64,000 nucleotides of DNA from Treponema saccharophilum DSM 2985 (lineage in GTDB: Bacteria > Spirochaetota > Spirochaetia > Treponematales > Treponemataceae), in NCBI RefSeq assembly GCF_000255555.1, contig NZ_AGRW01000042.1:1-64000 (forward strand), given 5' to 3'. The stretch's first letter is position 1; each line of letters starts with the position of its first letter. This document shows positions 33,262 to 42,446 of the stretch, piece by piece. The notes below the pieces were generated by a model. The model had not been told where the DNA came from, ran no database searches, and saw nothing but the letters and a program-made list of their open reading frames with translations. A program made the translations under genes and the position numbers.

Positions 33262-34037
33262 GCGGGTTCGAGAATCTTCTTTCCGTTGTCCGCGCCCTCC
33301 GCGGCGAGAACGGATGCCCGTGGGACAAAGCGCAGACGCCGCTTTCCCTGCGCCGCTACATGATTGAGGAATGCTTCGAGACGATTGACGCTATAACGCA
33401 GGGCGAGCCGTCCCACGTCAAGGAGGAGCTCGGCGACCTTTTCTTCAACGTCCTCCTCGACGCGTGCATTTACGAGGAAAACGGCGATTTTACCGTGGAC
33501 GAATGCCTCGGCTCCATCGCGGAGAAGCTCGTCCGCCGCCACCCGCACGTGTTCCCGCGCTCCGAGGGCGCGTCCGAAGCAAACGATGACCTCGGGCGGC
33601 AGTGGGACGACATAAAGGCGAAGGTGGAGGGGCGCGGCGACGAATGCGCGCTCGCGTCCGTTCCCGACGGGTTCCCGCCGCTCCTGAAGGCGCAGAAAAT
33701 GCTTTCGAAGGCGGCGAAGCGCGGGTTCGAGTGGGAGAAAATCGAGGACGTGCGCGCGAAAGTCGCCGAGGAGATGCGCGAGGTTGACGATGCCGCAAAA
33801 AGCGGCGACGGTTCCGCCATCGAGGAGGAAATCGGCGACCTTCTACTTTCCGTGGTGAACTGGGCGCGATGGCTCGGCGTCGATGCAGTCTCCGCGCTCG
33901 ACCGCGCGAACCGAAAATTCAGCGGCAGGTTCGGCTACGTCGAGTCGTCGATGCGCGCGCAAAAAATCGCGATGGACAAGTCGAGCCTCGGCGAGATGAT
34001 GCGCTTGTGGCGCGAGGCAAAAAAGGAGGGGCGGTAA
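33258..34037 (+). CDS. mazG: Nucleoside triphosphate pyrophosphohydrolase MazG
   Basis: House-cleaning NTP pyrophosphatase, 259 residues with the two tandem MazG repeats. The first shows CPWDKAQTPLSLRRYMIEEC and EELGDLFFNVLLDA (EExxE/ExxD metal ligands), the second KVAEEMREVDDA and EEEIGDLLLSVVN. The ATG at 33258 overlaps the pth stop (ATGA), with GGAGGCGGAG upstream, so translation is coupled. Confidence 0.95.
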   Translation: MSGFENLLSVVRALRGENGCPWDKAQTPLSLRRYMIEECFETIDAITQGEPSHVKEELGDLFFNVLLDACIYEENGDFTVDECLGSIAEKLVRRHPHVFPRSEGASEANDDLGRQWDDIKAKVEGRGDECALASVPDGFPPLLKAQKMLSKAAKRGFEWEKIEDVRAKVAEEMREVDDAAKSGDGSAIEEEIGDLLLSVVNWARWLGVDAVSALDRANRKFSGRFGYVESSMRAQKIAMDKSSLGEMMRLWREAKKEGR

Positions 34038-34057
34038 GGCGCTTCCCGCGGGCGGAG

Positions 34058-35434
34058 CTATGATGACGGCTGGCTCTGTTCCCCGTATATGCGGCACGTT
34101 TTCCTGCCGCTTTCCTTCGCCTCGTAGAGGGCTTTGTCGGCGTTCTTGTAAAGCTCGTCGCTGTATCCCCCGTCGGAGTAGGCCGCGCCCGCGGAGATTG
34201 AGACTTCCCCGAGGTCGCCGAGCCGTTCTGCGAGCTTTTTGTTGACTATGCTGATTTTTTCGATTATGCGGTTTTGAGCCGCCGGCTTGAAATTCTGCAG
34301 GATGACCGCGAATTCGTCGCCTCCAATCCGCGCGACGTAATCGTCCTTCCTGAACGTCTCTCGCAGTATCGTCGCGATTGACCGCAGCACCGTGTCGCCG
34401 CCGGAATGCCCGAACGTGTCGTTTATGCGCTTGAAGTTGTCCATGTCCACGAGCACGAGCGCGATGTTCTGCCTTTTTTCCGTGGATGTCGCGCAAATCT
34501 GGTCGAACGCGCGCCTGTTCAGAATTCCCGTCAGCGCGTCGTATTCGGCTTTTTCGAGGAGCGCACGCTCGTTCCTCGCCTTGATTTCGTATATCTCGTT
34601 GTACGATATGGCGAGGTTCCGCAGTTCCGTCGAGCCGATTATGTTGAGTTTCTCGTCGTTCTTTATGGCGTGGAGGAATTTCTTCAGCGGTGTTATGACG
34701 AGCGACGAAAGGACGGTGAAAATCGAGAGGTTCATGACGAGCAGTATGATGAAAAGCGTCCGGAGTTTTTTTATGTTGCTTCCGAGTGTGCGGGCGTTTA
34801 CGCCAAGCTTCTCCTTTATCTGCTGCTCGATTGCCATCATCGTGAGCTTGCAGTTCTCGTTTATCCTTGTCTTGTAAATCAGGTATCCGTCCCCGAAAAG
34901 GTTTCCCACCGCAAGTTCCTGGATTTTATCGGCGGGGATGTTCCTGTCGGCGGGGCGTATGTCTATGCTTCGGAGCCGCTCCGGCATTTTTATGCGTTCG
35001 TATTCGTCGAGAAGCTCGTAGGCGAGGCGCATAGCGTACAGCTCCATGTTTATGAGGCTTTCCGCCTGCGTTATCGCGATTTTGAGCCGCTGGTAGGCGA
35101 TGTCCTTCTCCGAGCAGACTTTGAGAAGCTCCGCCATCGCGGCTTCCTTCCGCTTCTTTACCGTGATTTCCGCGATGTAGTTCTCCGCGTGCTCCACCTT
35201 GTGCGTGATGACGAACAGCCGCGCCTCCTCGGTGAGGTCGTTGGAGCATTCCATAATCTCGTTCGAGCTCCATTCGCATATGATGAATTTGTTTATGGCG
35301 TCCTGGACAATCCTGAATTTTTTGTTCACGCTTCCCGATATCAGCAGCGTGAACAGGAACACGATTGCCGTGAGGACCGTGAGGAATGTGTTGAGGAAAT
35401 TGATGTTTATGCCGTTTGCAGCTGATTTTTCCAT
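34058..35434 (-). CDS. Membrane-bound diguanylate cyclase
   Basis: 458 residues. TM1 is at about 10-33, then a roughly 200-residue helical periplasmic domain, TM2 at about 230-250, and a C-terminal GGDEF domain with ARIGGDEFAVIL. RKDD five residues before GGDEF is the RxxD inhibitory site, so the enzyme should be active and product-inhibited. It makes cyclic di-GMP, which the PilZ protein at 59926 could bind. The gene is 24 bases downstream of a TRAP-type binding-protein gene, which suggests the binding protein feeds the periplasmic sensor. Confidence 0.93.
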   Translation of the reverse strand: MEKSAANGININFLNTFLTVLTAIVFLFTLLISGSVNKKFRIVQDAINKFIICEWSSNEIMECSNDLTEEARLFVITHKVEHAENYIAEITVKKRKEAAMAELLKVCSEKDIAYQRLKIAITQAESLINMELYAMRLAYELLDEYERIKMPERLRSIDIRPADRNIPADKIQELAVGNLFGDGYLIYKTRINENCKLTMMAIEQQIKEKLGVNARTLGSNIKKLRTLFIILLVMNLSIFTVLSSLVITPLKKFLHAIKNDEKLNIIGSTELRNLAISYNEIYEIKARNERALLEKAEYDALTGILNRRAFDQICATSTEKRQNIALVLVDMDNFKRINDTFGHSGGDTVLRSIATILRETFRKDDYVARIGGDEFAVILQNFKPAAQNRIIEKISIVNKKLAERLGDLGEVSISAGAAYSDGGYSDELYKNADKALYEAKESGRKTCRIYGEQSQPSS

Positions 35435-35458
35435 AAACGTGCGAATCCTTCCGATGTT

Positions 35459-36460
35459 TTATTTTCCGAGCTCCAGTATTTTTTCGTAGAGCGCCGGATA
35501 TGCCCGGCTTTTTTCCTCAATTATGTCCCTGCAGGCGTTCTGCCAGGGCGTTTTGTCGGGCACCTCCGTGACCGTCCCTCCCTTCGCCTTTATCTTGGCG
35601 ATGGCGTCCGCGTTTGCCTTGTCGAGCGTCTGCCTGCAGAAATCCTGCGCGTATTCTCCCGCCCTGACGATGATGTCCTTCTGCCGCTCGTCGAGCGAAT
35701 CCCACGTCCCCGCGTTTATGATTACCTGCCCGGCGCCAATCATGTGCCCGTCGAGGAGAAGGTGCGGCGCGACGATGTTGAACGAATTCGAAAGGTAGTT
35801 CGAAATCGGGTTCTCCGCGACATCGACGGCTCCCGTGAGAAGCTCGGCGTACAAATCCGTGAAATCGACTTTTTTGCCGACCGCGCCGAGCGATTGCGCG
35901 AGCGACGTGAGGATTTCGCCCGAGACGCGGAACTTCATCCCCTTCATGTCCTCGACGCTTTTTATCGGGACCGTCGCGAACAGGTGCCGGAATCCTTCCT
36001 CGATGTAGAACAGCCCCTTTATGCCGAGCCCCTCCTCGTACGGCTCGTCGAGAATCTCCTTGGCGACGTCCGACCGCGTGAACTTCCAGAAATGCTCGTC
36101 GTTCCTGAACGTGAACGGAATCGAAACGAGCGCGGATTTTTTTCCGCCAATCTGCGACAGGTTCGCCGGCCCGCGCATCATATGTATGGAGTTGTCGTCC
36201 GAGCGGATTATGTCGAGGACCTGCTTCTCGCTGCCGAGAATGCCGGAGCATTTCAGGTCTATGATGATTTTTCCGTCGGACAGCTCCTCGACTTTCCTCT
36301 TGAACGCACGGTCCGTGCGCCCGGCAACGGTGTCCTCCGGGTTGACTTCCGCCATGACGAGCGTAAGAGGCGTTTCTTTCGGAGCGTTTTCCTTTCCTCG
36401 GCAGGAGATGAAGGAAAACGCTGCTGTTGAAGCTATAATAAGAGCAAAAATCCTGGACAT
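35459..36460 (-). CDS. TRAP-type substrate-binding lipoprotein (DctP family)
   Basis: 333 residues with lipobox FSFISC near residue 20 and the DctP core: TLVMAEVNPEDTVAGR, GSEKQVLDIIR, MKGMKFRVSGEI (Arg that usually binds the ligand carboxylate), TDLYAELLTGAVDVAENPI. It would bind an organic acid in the periplasm. No DctQ or DctM permease gene is adjacent; the next gene is a diguanylate cyclase, implying sensing rather than transport. GAGGAA precedes the ATG. Confidence 0.92.
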   Translation of the reverse strand: MSRIFALIIASTAAFSFISCRGKENAPKETPLTLVMAEVNPEDTVAGRTDRAFKRKVEELSDGKIIIDLKCSGILGSEKQVLDIIRSDDNSIHMMRGPANLSQIGGKKSALVSIPFTFRNDEHFWKFTRSDVAKEILDEPYEEGLGIKGLFYIEEGFRHLFATVPIKSVEDMKGMKFRVSGEILTSLAQSLGAVGKKVDFTDLYAELLTGAVDVAENPISNYLSNSFNIVAPHLLLDGHMIGAGQVIINAGTWDSLDERQKDIIVRAGEYAQDFCRQTLDKANADAIAKIKAKGGTVTEVPDKTPWQNACRDIIEEKSRAYPALYEKILELGK

Positions 36461-36670
36461 TGCGTTCCTCTTCGGAAAGCCATCAAACCGCCCGTATGGC
36501 CGTCTTCGCGGAATGACTGCCGTTCCTTATATTTCCGATAGAAATCCTTTGCAAACTGATTTTGGAGACGACTTTTCCAAATACAGATTATTTCGAGTTT
36601 ACCATATCGCCGAGAATCTTTCAAAAGCTTAACGGCACATTGACATGTCAGTGTCGCAAAATTCATAATT

Positions 36671-37690
36671 TTAGACGGCAAAAATCCCTATCTGCGCGCA
36701 TATGAAAATCGTCGCGAAAAGCGTCAGCGCCGACGCGAGCGTCGTCCACACGACAAGCTGCCCGGCAAGCTCCGCGTCGTTTCCCATTTCGGCGGCCATC
36801 GGCACGCTTGAGACCGCGATTGGCGTCCCGTACAGCGCAATCAGCGCGGGAAATTCGAGCGAGCGGAATCCTGCGGCGTATGCGGCGCAGAGGCAGACTG
36901 CCGGGCAGACGACGACGCGCATGAGCGTTCCCGTCGCGATGAGTTTCTTGAGCTTCGAGACTGCCGAGAATTCGAAATTCCCTCCCAGCGCTATGAGCGC
37001 GACCGTCGAAGCGGCGGAGCCGAGCGATTTTACCGTGCTGTAGATGAACGGGATGTCGCGGCTTATCAAAAACAGTTTCCGCCCGTCGGATTCCGGTATA
37101 GCCTCCCGTACCGCAAGCACGACAATTCCAGCGGCGACGCCTTGTATCAGCGGGTTTTTGCAGACTTTCAGCGCGATTGACAATGCCGTCCTCAGCTTTG
37201 AGCCGCCTTTTTTGTCGCCAACGAATACGGAAAGCGCGATTGTCGCGAGCACGTTGAAGAGCGGAATCGTAATCGACGAAAGAATCGAGGCGATTTTGAC
37301 GGGCGTCTTGTCCTCCCCGCACAGCGACATGGCGAGAGAGATTCCGATTATCGCGTAGTTCGAGCGGTACGATGCCTGGAGCAGGACGCCTTTCTGCGTG
37401 TCGTCCTTCGTCGATGCGACCGCGACGACGAATCCCACCGCGTAGAAGGCCAGTATCGAAAGAATCGCGAACAGGACGACCGGCGCGCATCCGGCGATTT
37501 CCCCGATGTCGCCGACGTTGTATACATTGCAGAAAAGCAGGCACGGAAGCAGGCACCTGAAGCTCAGCTTGTTCAGCATCTTGAAAAAATCTTGGGGCAA
37601 AAGCCTGATGCGCTTGAGCACATATCCGACGCAAATGAGCGATATAATCGGGAAAACTGCGTTGCAGGTGAAAAGAAGCTTCTCTAACAT
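36671..37690 (-). CDS. AEC family transporter
   Basis: 339 residues with about ten transmembrane helices in two halves; NAVFPIISLICVGYVLKR at the N-terminus and the central break GAAGIVVL-type region are typical of auxin-efflux-carrier/malonate permease relatives. The substrate is unknown, probably an organic acid. TAGAAT is 6 bases before the ATG and no ribosome site is visible. Stands alone. Confidence 0.85.
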   Translation of the reverse strand: MLEKLLFTCNAVFPIISLICVGYVLKRIRLLPQDFFKMLNKLSFRCLLPCLLFCNVYNVGDIGEIAGCAPVVLFAILSILAFYAVGFVVAVASTKDDTQKGVLLQASYRSNYAIIGISLAMSLCGEDKTPVKIASILSSITIPLFNVLATIALSVFVGDKKGGSKLRTALSIALKVCKNPLIQGVAAGIVVLAVREAIPESDGRKLFLISRDIPFIYSTVKSLGSAASTVALIALGGNFEFSAVSKLKKLIATGTLMRVVVCPAVCLCAAYAAGFRSLEFPALIALYGTPIAVSSVPMAAEMGNDAELAGQLVVWTTLASALTLFATIFICAQIGIFAV

Positions 37691-37825
37691 GTCAGCATTC
37701 TACATCTTTTGTTTTGTTCGTTCACCCCGTTTGCGGACAAAAATGCGGATTCCGCAACACTTGGGGAAAAAACGTGTCTAAGACGGTGCAATGCTCATGC
37801 AAAAACTAAAAAACGGAGAAGAAAA

Positions 37826-38578
37826 ATGAACGAATTCAAGCAGTTCCACGACGAGTCGGGAAAATTCAACTTCCAGACGATGGTTTATTTTTGCGAGGCG
37901 AACGACAACAAGAACCTCTCGCTTTATGATTTGCTGAAAATATCGTCGGATGCCGCCGTCGAGGATTACAACCAGCGCGGGATGAGCCGCGACGCGTTGA
38001 GCAGGAACGGGTACGCAATCCTCGTCAGCCGCGTCTCGTACCGCTTCCACCGGCTTCCGCGCGAGAACGAGAAAATCGTCCTGAAAACGTGGGAGGAGAA
38101 GCCGGAGCCGCTCCAGCTCGTCCGCGCGTATGAATTCGAGTCGATGGACGGGGAGAAACTCGTCAGCGGCTTGAGCTCGTGGGTCGTCGTGAACCCCGAG
38201 GGGCACCGCATCATCCAGACGAAGAATTTCGCGATGAGGAAGGCGCCGGATTTTTCGACGGAGCACGACTGCCTCAAGTACGGAAAGATTCAGCATCCTG
38301 ACGACATGGTTCTCCTTGACGAGCGCATCATAAAATATTCCGACCTCGACGGGAACGGCCACACGAACAACGCCCGCTACGGCGCGTTCGTCGCTGATGC
38401 CCTTCCGAAGGAACTCCGACGCGTCGCTTTCACCGATTTCCGCCTGAACTACGCGAAGGAGGCAATGCTCGGCGAGAAGCTGCAGGTGTTCGGGAAGCTT
38501 GACGAGGAGGCGAAAAAGCTTTCCGTCGTCGGGCGGACGGAAGGCGGCGTCTCGTTCGAGGCGGAGCTTTTCTACTAG
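37826..38578 (+). CDS. Acyl-ACP thioesterase
   Basis: 250 residues of two hotdog folds (FatA/FatB type). The N-terminal half shows LYDLLKISSDAAVEDYNQRG and LVSRVSYRFHRLPRENE; the C-terminal half has YSDLDGNGHTNNARYGAFV, containing the DxNxHxNN-type catalytic motif. It releases fatty acids from acyl-ACP. CGGAGAAG precedes the ATG at 37826. No lipid gene is adjacent. Confidence 0.9.
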   Translation: MNEFKQFHDESGKFNFQTMVYFCEANDNKNLSLYDLLKISSDAAVEDYNQRGMSRDALSRNGYAILVSRVSYRFHRLPRENEKIVLKTWEEKPEPLQLVRAYEFESMDGEKLVSGLSSWVVVNPEGHRIIQTKNFAMRKAPDFSTEHDCLKYGKIQHPDDMVLLDERIIKYSDLDGNGHTNNARYGAFVADALPKELRRVAFTDFRLNYAKEAMLGEKLQVFGKLDEEAKKLSVVGRTEGGVSFEAELFY

Positions 38579-38607
38579 AATCGCTTTCCGATTGCGGCGC
38601 GTTTTTG

Positions 38608-38676
38608 AAGGCTCTGCCCAGATTTCTCGCGTCATCCCGAATCTGCAGGCATGGCAAAATCAAAATCAACCGATTT
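38608..38676. repeat. Degenerate interspersed repeat, copy A
   Basis: Shares in the same order TTTGAAGGCTCTG, TTTCTCGCGTCATCCCGAAT and AATCAAAATCAACCG with 53885-53976. Confidence 0.6.
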
Positions 38677-38689
38677 TTAGGGCGCGCCG

Positions 38690-40315
38690 CTATTCGAGAA
38701 TGTATCCGACCGCGTTCGAGTAGTATCGCTTTTTGTCGCGCGGGCCGTATTCGCTTGCATCCGCAGCCGTTATGACGATTCTCATTCCGTCCTTGTCAAT
38801 CAGGAGGGGCTCCTCGCTGTTCTCCACCGCGAGAAGCTCGTCCGTTATGTCGACGTAAATTCCGCCCGCCGTTATGGTGAAGCGCGTTCCGTCCCATGAC
38901 GAGCCGTCGATTTTCCGGATGCGGCTGAATCCACGGACGTTTATCCACTCGTTTTTTTCAGCATCGACAAACGTATGCTCTCGCGATTTTGAATAGTCCG
39001 GTGGCTCGAATCCGAAATCGTTCGCGGAATGTATGTTTTCGAGCCAGCCGATTCTTCCTCGCACGTTACTGATTTCTCCCCATGCGTCGTGAATCAGCGT
39101 TTTTTCCTCGTCGGAAAGCTCCGCGTCCGTGCGCCCGACGTCGATTTTCCCGTCCCGCAGGAGATTGTGCGCCTTCAGGACGCGCTCGATTCTCGACGCC
39201 TGCTGGAATTCGGGAAGGTCGATTACGTTCACGCGGGGAAGGCACGCGAATATCATGAAGAACGCGAGTATGAGCCACGACCATTTGTCGATGTCGAACG
39301 CGCGGAAATTCGAGATTATCGCGCCGAGAATGCAGAGAACCGAGAAGATAATGTAGAGGAGGCTCGCGTACCGCGCCGTTGTCAGCCCGTATGCGCCGAC
39401 CCTGATTCCCCATGCCGCGCACTGCACGATTACGAGCGGGACGAGCGCGTACGCCCCGTATTTCCTGAACGCGCCGACTGCCTTTCCCCCGAACGCGCCG
39501 AGCGTCATCCTCAGCTCGATGAATGATGCCGTCGCAATCGAGACGAAGATGTTTATCATGTTGCTCGGCATTTTGCGTATAACCGCCGATTTGAGGAGAT
39601 ATGCGTAGAGAACCGCGATGTATACGGCGAAAAGCGGAAGGAGCGCGTTTTTGTAGGAGAACAGCACTGCTTTTGGAATCCTGATTTCCTCGTATTCTTT
39701 CGTCTCGCCTTCCGCGAGCATCGGCATGAAAACGAGGAATGCCGAGCCTGCCGCCGCCCCGACGAACAGTCCCTCGTCAATCGAGCCGAAAAGCGTGTTT
39801 ATCGCCGTCAGTATGATTTCGAGCGACGCCGATACGCATCCCGTGATGATTCCCGCGACAGAGAGCGATGCGCTCAGGTGCGCCGCCGCCTTCTCCCGGT
39901 GTTTTTTTGCGGCGAGAAACCCGCAGGCGAGCATCACCGCGCATATCGTCGAAAAATAGGTGAGCGGAAAATACGGCTCGTTGTCGTATTGCGAGCGGCA
40001 CCAGACGCAGACAGGAACGAAAACTGCCAGGGAGATTGCGTTCGCCGCGATTTTTGAATTTGGCTTTTCCTTCAGCGCGCCCGCCGCCATCGAAAGCATG
40101 ACCGCCATAACCTGCGACCACATCGAAGCGAGCGTGAACGGCATGAACTTTTCGATGTCGTCGGAAACGAACGTGAGCGTCGTCACGGCCGCCCCGATTG
40201 CCCCGATTATATAGACCGCCGGGAATTTCCTCGCGCCTGCGGCGATTTCCGATGGCGCCGAAAGAATCGCGCCCCTTATGCCCTTTTTGTTTTTGCCGTT
40301 TTCTTTTTCGTCCAT
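38690..40315 (-). CDS. DUF4153 membrane protein
   Basis: 541 residues with about ten to twelve transmembrane helices in the first 370 residues, then a soluble C-terminal region. IDEGLFVGAAAGSAFLVFMPML and YAYLLKSAVIRKMPSNM fit DUF4153. Function unknown. The ATG at 40315 is preferred; the frame stays open 48 codons further upstream through a heptanucleotide repeat array encoding Leu/Ser/Pro-rich sequence. No strong ribosome site before 40315, so the true start and any repeat-dependent control are open. Confidence 0.75.
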   Translation of the reverse strand: MDEKENGKNKKGIRGAILSAPSEIAAGARKFPAVYIIGAIGAAVTTLTFVSDDIEKFMPFTLASMWSQVMAVMLSMAAGALKEKPNSKIAANAISLAVFVPVCVWCRSQYDNEPYFPLTYFSTICAVMLACGFLAAKKHREKAAAHLSASLSVAGIITGCVSASLEIILTAINTLFGSIDEGLFVGAAAGSAFLVFMPMLAEGETKEYEEIRIPKAVLFSYKNALLPLFAVYIAVLYAYLLKSAVIRKMPSNMINIFVSIATASFIELRMTLGAFGGKAVGAFRKYGAYALVPLVIVQCAAWGIRVGAYGLTTARYASLLYIIFSVLCILGAIISNFRAFDIDKWSWLILAFFMIFACLPRVNVIDLPEFQQASRIERVLKAHNLLRDGKIDVGRTDAELSDEEKTLIHDAWGEISNVRGRIGWLENIHSANDFGFEPPDYSKSREHTFVDAEKNEWINVRGFSRIRKIDGSSWDGTRFTITAGGIYVDITDELLAVENSEEPLLIDKDGMRIVITAADASEYGPRDKKRYYSNAVGYILE

Positions 40316-40330
40316 GGCGACGATTATACT

Positions 40331-40456
40331 GCGAAAGAGGGAAGAGGGAAGGGGAAAGCGGAGAGAGGAGAGCGGAGAGAGGAGAGCGGAAAGGGGAGAG
40401 CGGAGAGTGGAAAGGGGAGAGGGGAGAGCGGAAAGGGGGAAGAGGAGAGTGGAACG
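40331..40456. repeat. 18-copy heptanucleotide tandem repeat
   Basis: Reads as 18 consecutive 7-mers of the form NGGAGAG (variants NGGAAAG, AGGGAAG), pure purine except the first base of some units. It ends 15 bases before the DUF4153 ATG. Unit length is not a multiple of three, so copy-number change alters frame and spacing. Confidence 0.95.
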
Positions 40457-40546
40457 CAAAAAATCCCGTCTTCGTGCAGAAATGAATCTTCTTACAGGGT
40501 AAATCCTTAAAGGGTTATAATATTTAAATTAGAAATGGAGGTCAGT

Positions 40547-40783
40547 ATGAAAACAAAATACATGTATTCTGCGGAAAAATGGAATGGTGGTTGGATAGGG
40601 ATTTTACTGTATGATAAAAACTATAAATCGCACGGTAATGTAGAAATTCTGCATTCTGAAAAAGAGCTTGCAGACTTCCTAAAAAACTATCCGAAGACTG
40701 GTGTTATGTATTGTGATGACGAATCTAAAGATGAGGCAAAAAGAATCTGCGACTTATTTAACATTGAGTTTATTGACTCTTAA
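40547..40783 (+). CDS. Small hypothetical protein
   Basis: 78 residues, MKTKYMYSAEKWNGGWIG..., rich in aromatic residues, with no recognised domain. TGGAGG precedes the ATG at 40547 and TATAAT is at 40518-40523. AT-rich compared with flanking genes. Its stop codon abuts that of the convergent next gene. Confidence 0.6.
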   Translation: MKTKYMYSAEKWNGGWIGILLYDKNYKSHGNVEILHSEKELADFLKNYPKTGVMYCDDESKDEAKRICDLFNIEFIDS

Positions 40784-41041
40784 TTATCTAATTTTATCAT
40801 CAAGTGTATCTACCTTAGAATCTATCCAGCCATCGTCTCTATAACCAGTTAAATATCTATTACATAGAATGTTTGGTGTATCTCCTGCTCTAAACTGCTC
40901 TGGCAGTTCGTCCCAAATTTCTTGATTAAACTGGTTTCTAAACGCCTCTTTTTCACAAAGTTCCTCAGTTTGAGTTGAAGCACATCCAATCAAAGCGGCG
41001 GCAAGCAAAGCTGCCGAAACAAAAGCGATAAGTTTTTTCAT
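40784..41041 (-). CDS. Small lipoprotein
   Basis: 85 residues: MKKLIAFVSAALLAAALIGC with lipobox LIGC, then an acidic region. AGGAGG precedes the ATG at 41041. AT-rich; function unknown. Confidence 0.7.
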   Translation of the reverse strand: MKKLIAFVSAALLAAALIGCASTQTEELCEKEAFRNQFNQEIWDELPEQFRAGDTPNILCNRYLTGYRDDGWIDSKVDTLDDKIR

Positions 41042-41111
41042 TTTTAATCCTCCTGAAAACAACTTTAATAAACTGTACAAAAAAAGTATCATTGCAACAA
41101 TTTTTTATTCG

Positions 41112-41139
41112 TTGAGCAGACAGAGTTTTTTGCTATAAT
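41112..41139 (+). promoter_or_regulatory. Promoter of earP copy 1
   Basis: TTGAGC (41112-41117), 16-base spacer, TATAAT (41134-41139), about 30 bases before the ATG. Confidence 0.6.
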
Positions 41140-41169
41140 GGCAAGCCTAAAAACCTAAAAGGTCTTGGA

Positions 41170-42396
41170 ATGTCAGAATCAAATCTATCAGAAATAAAAG
41201 AAATCACCGTGCTTTGCAAAGTGCTCGACAACTTTGGCGACATAGGCGTTGTTTACCGTCTCTGCCGCTCACTTTCGGACGTTAACGGCTCGCTAAAACT
41301 GAATCTTGTGGTGAGCGATTTGGAAACTTTTAAAAGAATGGCACAAGAAATAAATCCGGAGCTGAGTTTTCAAACGTACCGAGGGTGGAACATTTTTGAC
41401 TGGAACGACGCGGAAACGTGCACAAAATACTTTTCAGAAAATCCGCCGACTGTCGTTTTGCAGACTTTCCAGTGCGGGCTTCCGGACTGGCTTGACGAAA
41501 TCATTTACGGCGAAGAATTTTCCGCGTCAAAAAAACTTTGCAGAATCGTGAACATCGAATATCTTACGGCAGAAAAATGGGCGGAGGACTTTCATCTTTT
41601 GAGGGGGGCGGCAAGGACTGCAAGCGTTCGGAAATACTTTTTTATGCCGGGTTTTACTCCAAAAACGGGCGGACTCATTCTGGACAAAAATTTTACAGAA
41701 TGCCTCAAAGACAAAAATTACCGGAAAAGCAAAATCGAATCCCTGACAAAATCAATTCCGTTTTCAGACGAAGATTTCAAGATTCTCGTTTTTTCTTACC
41801 CAAAAGATTTTTCATTCTTTTTTGAGGCGGTTAACGAGTTTTCACAAAAATCCTCAAGAAAAATTCACGTGTACGTGGCTCCGGGAGCCGGGCTTGCCTC
41901 GTTCAAAAAAACGGAATCCGAATATCAAAAGGCGAATTTCTGCGTGGATTATCTTCCGTATCTGAGCCAGGAAGCGTGGGACGCTTTTCTGTGCTCGATG
42001 GATTTTCTTTTTATCCGCGGCGAAGACTCGTTCGCACGGGCGGCTCTTTCAGGAATCCCGTTTTTGTGGAACATCTACCAGCAGGACGAGGAATTTCATC
42101 TCGTAAAGCTCAAGGCGTTCCTCGACATTTTGAACTGCCCAAAAATCAACGAAATTTCATGGCTCTACAACAGGAATTTCGGGCTTGAATGCGGTCCGGA
42201 AGCAATCGACGCGTGGGGAAATATTTCCGAATGCAAAAACGAAGCGGACGCGCAGAAAAAAATGGCGGAGCTTCTCAAAGCGATTCTCTTCAATCTTGAC
42301 GGGATAAAACCAGCGTTCCGAAATTTTTCGAAAAAAACGCTCGATTTGGGAAATCTCTCGGAAAAGCTGCTGGACTTTTTGCCATTGATAAAATAG
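41170..42396 (+). CDS. earP: EF-P arginine rhamnosyltransferase EarP, copy 1
   Basis: 408 residues. EarP transfers rhamnose from dTDP-rhamnose to the tip arginine of EF-P. Family motifs are clear: DNFGDIGVVYRL with Asp20 and Asp24 (the invariant N-terminal aspartates), LQTFQCGLPDWL, VNIEYLTAEKWAEDFHLL, YFFMPGFTPKTGGLI and FIRGEDSFARA with the catalytic-region Glu285. It lies directly upstream of efp. Its codon use is more AT-rich than that of copy 2 at 43162, which suggests separate histories. Confidence 0.92.
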   Translation: MSESNLSEIKEITVLCKVLDNFGDIGVVYRLCRSLSDVNGSLKLNLVVSDLETFKRMAQEINPELSFQTYRGWNIFDWNDAETCTKYFSENPPTVVLQTFQCGLPDWLDEIIYGEEFSASKKLCRIVNIEYLTAEKWAEDFHLLRGAARTASVRKYFFMPGFTPKTGGLILDKNFTECLKDKNYRKSKIESLTKSIPFSDEDFKILVFSYPKDFSFFFEAVNEFSQKSSRKIHVYVAPGAGLASFKKTESEYQKANFCVDYLPYLSQEAWDAFLCSMDFLFIRGEDSFARAALSGIPFLWNIYQQDEEFHLVKLKAFLDILNCPKINEISWLYNRNFGLECGPEAIDAWGNISECKNEADAQKKMAELLKAILFNLDGIKPAFRNFSKKTLDLGNLSEKLLDFLPLIK

Positions 42397-42413
42397 CGGG
42401 TTTTAAATATAAT
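42385..42413 (+). promoter_or_regulatory. efp promoter
   Basis: TTGATA (42385-42390), 17-base spacer, TATAAT (42408-42413), overlapping the 3' end of earP. efp can therefore be expressed independently. Confidence 0.8.
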
Positions 42414-42446
42414 CAAGCAAACGTCTTTAATGAAAGGAATTCAATC

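Noticed and set aside
34406-35425. 339-codon frame opposite the diguanylate cyclase
   Set aside because: Same composition artefact; the GGDEF gene on the other strand is unambiguous.
40331-40456. CRISPR array
   Set aside because: Contiguous 7-bp repeats without spacers; no cas genes in the window.
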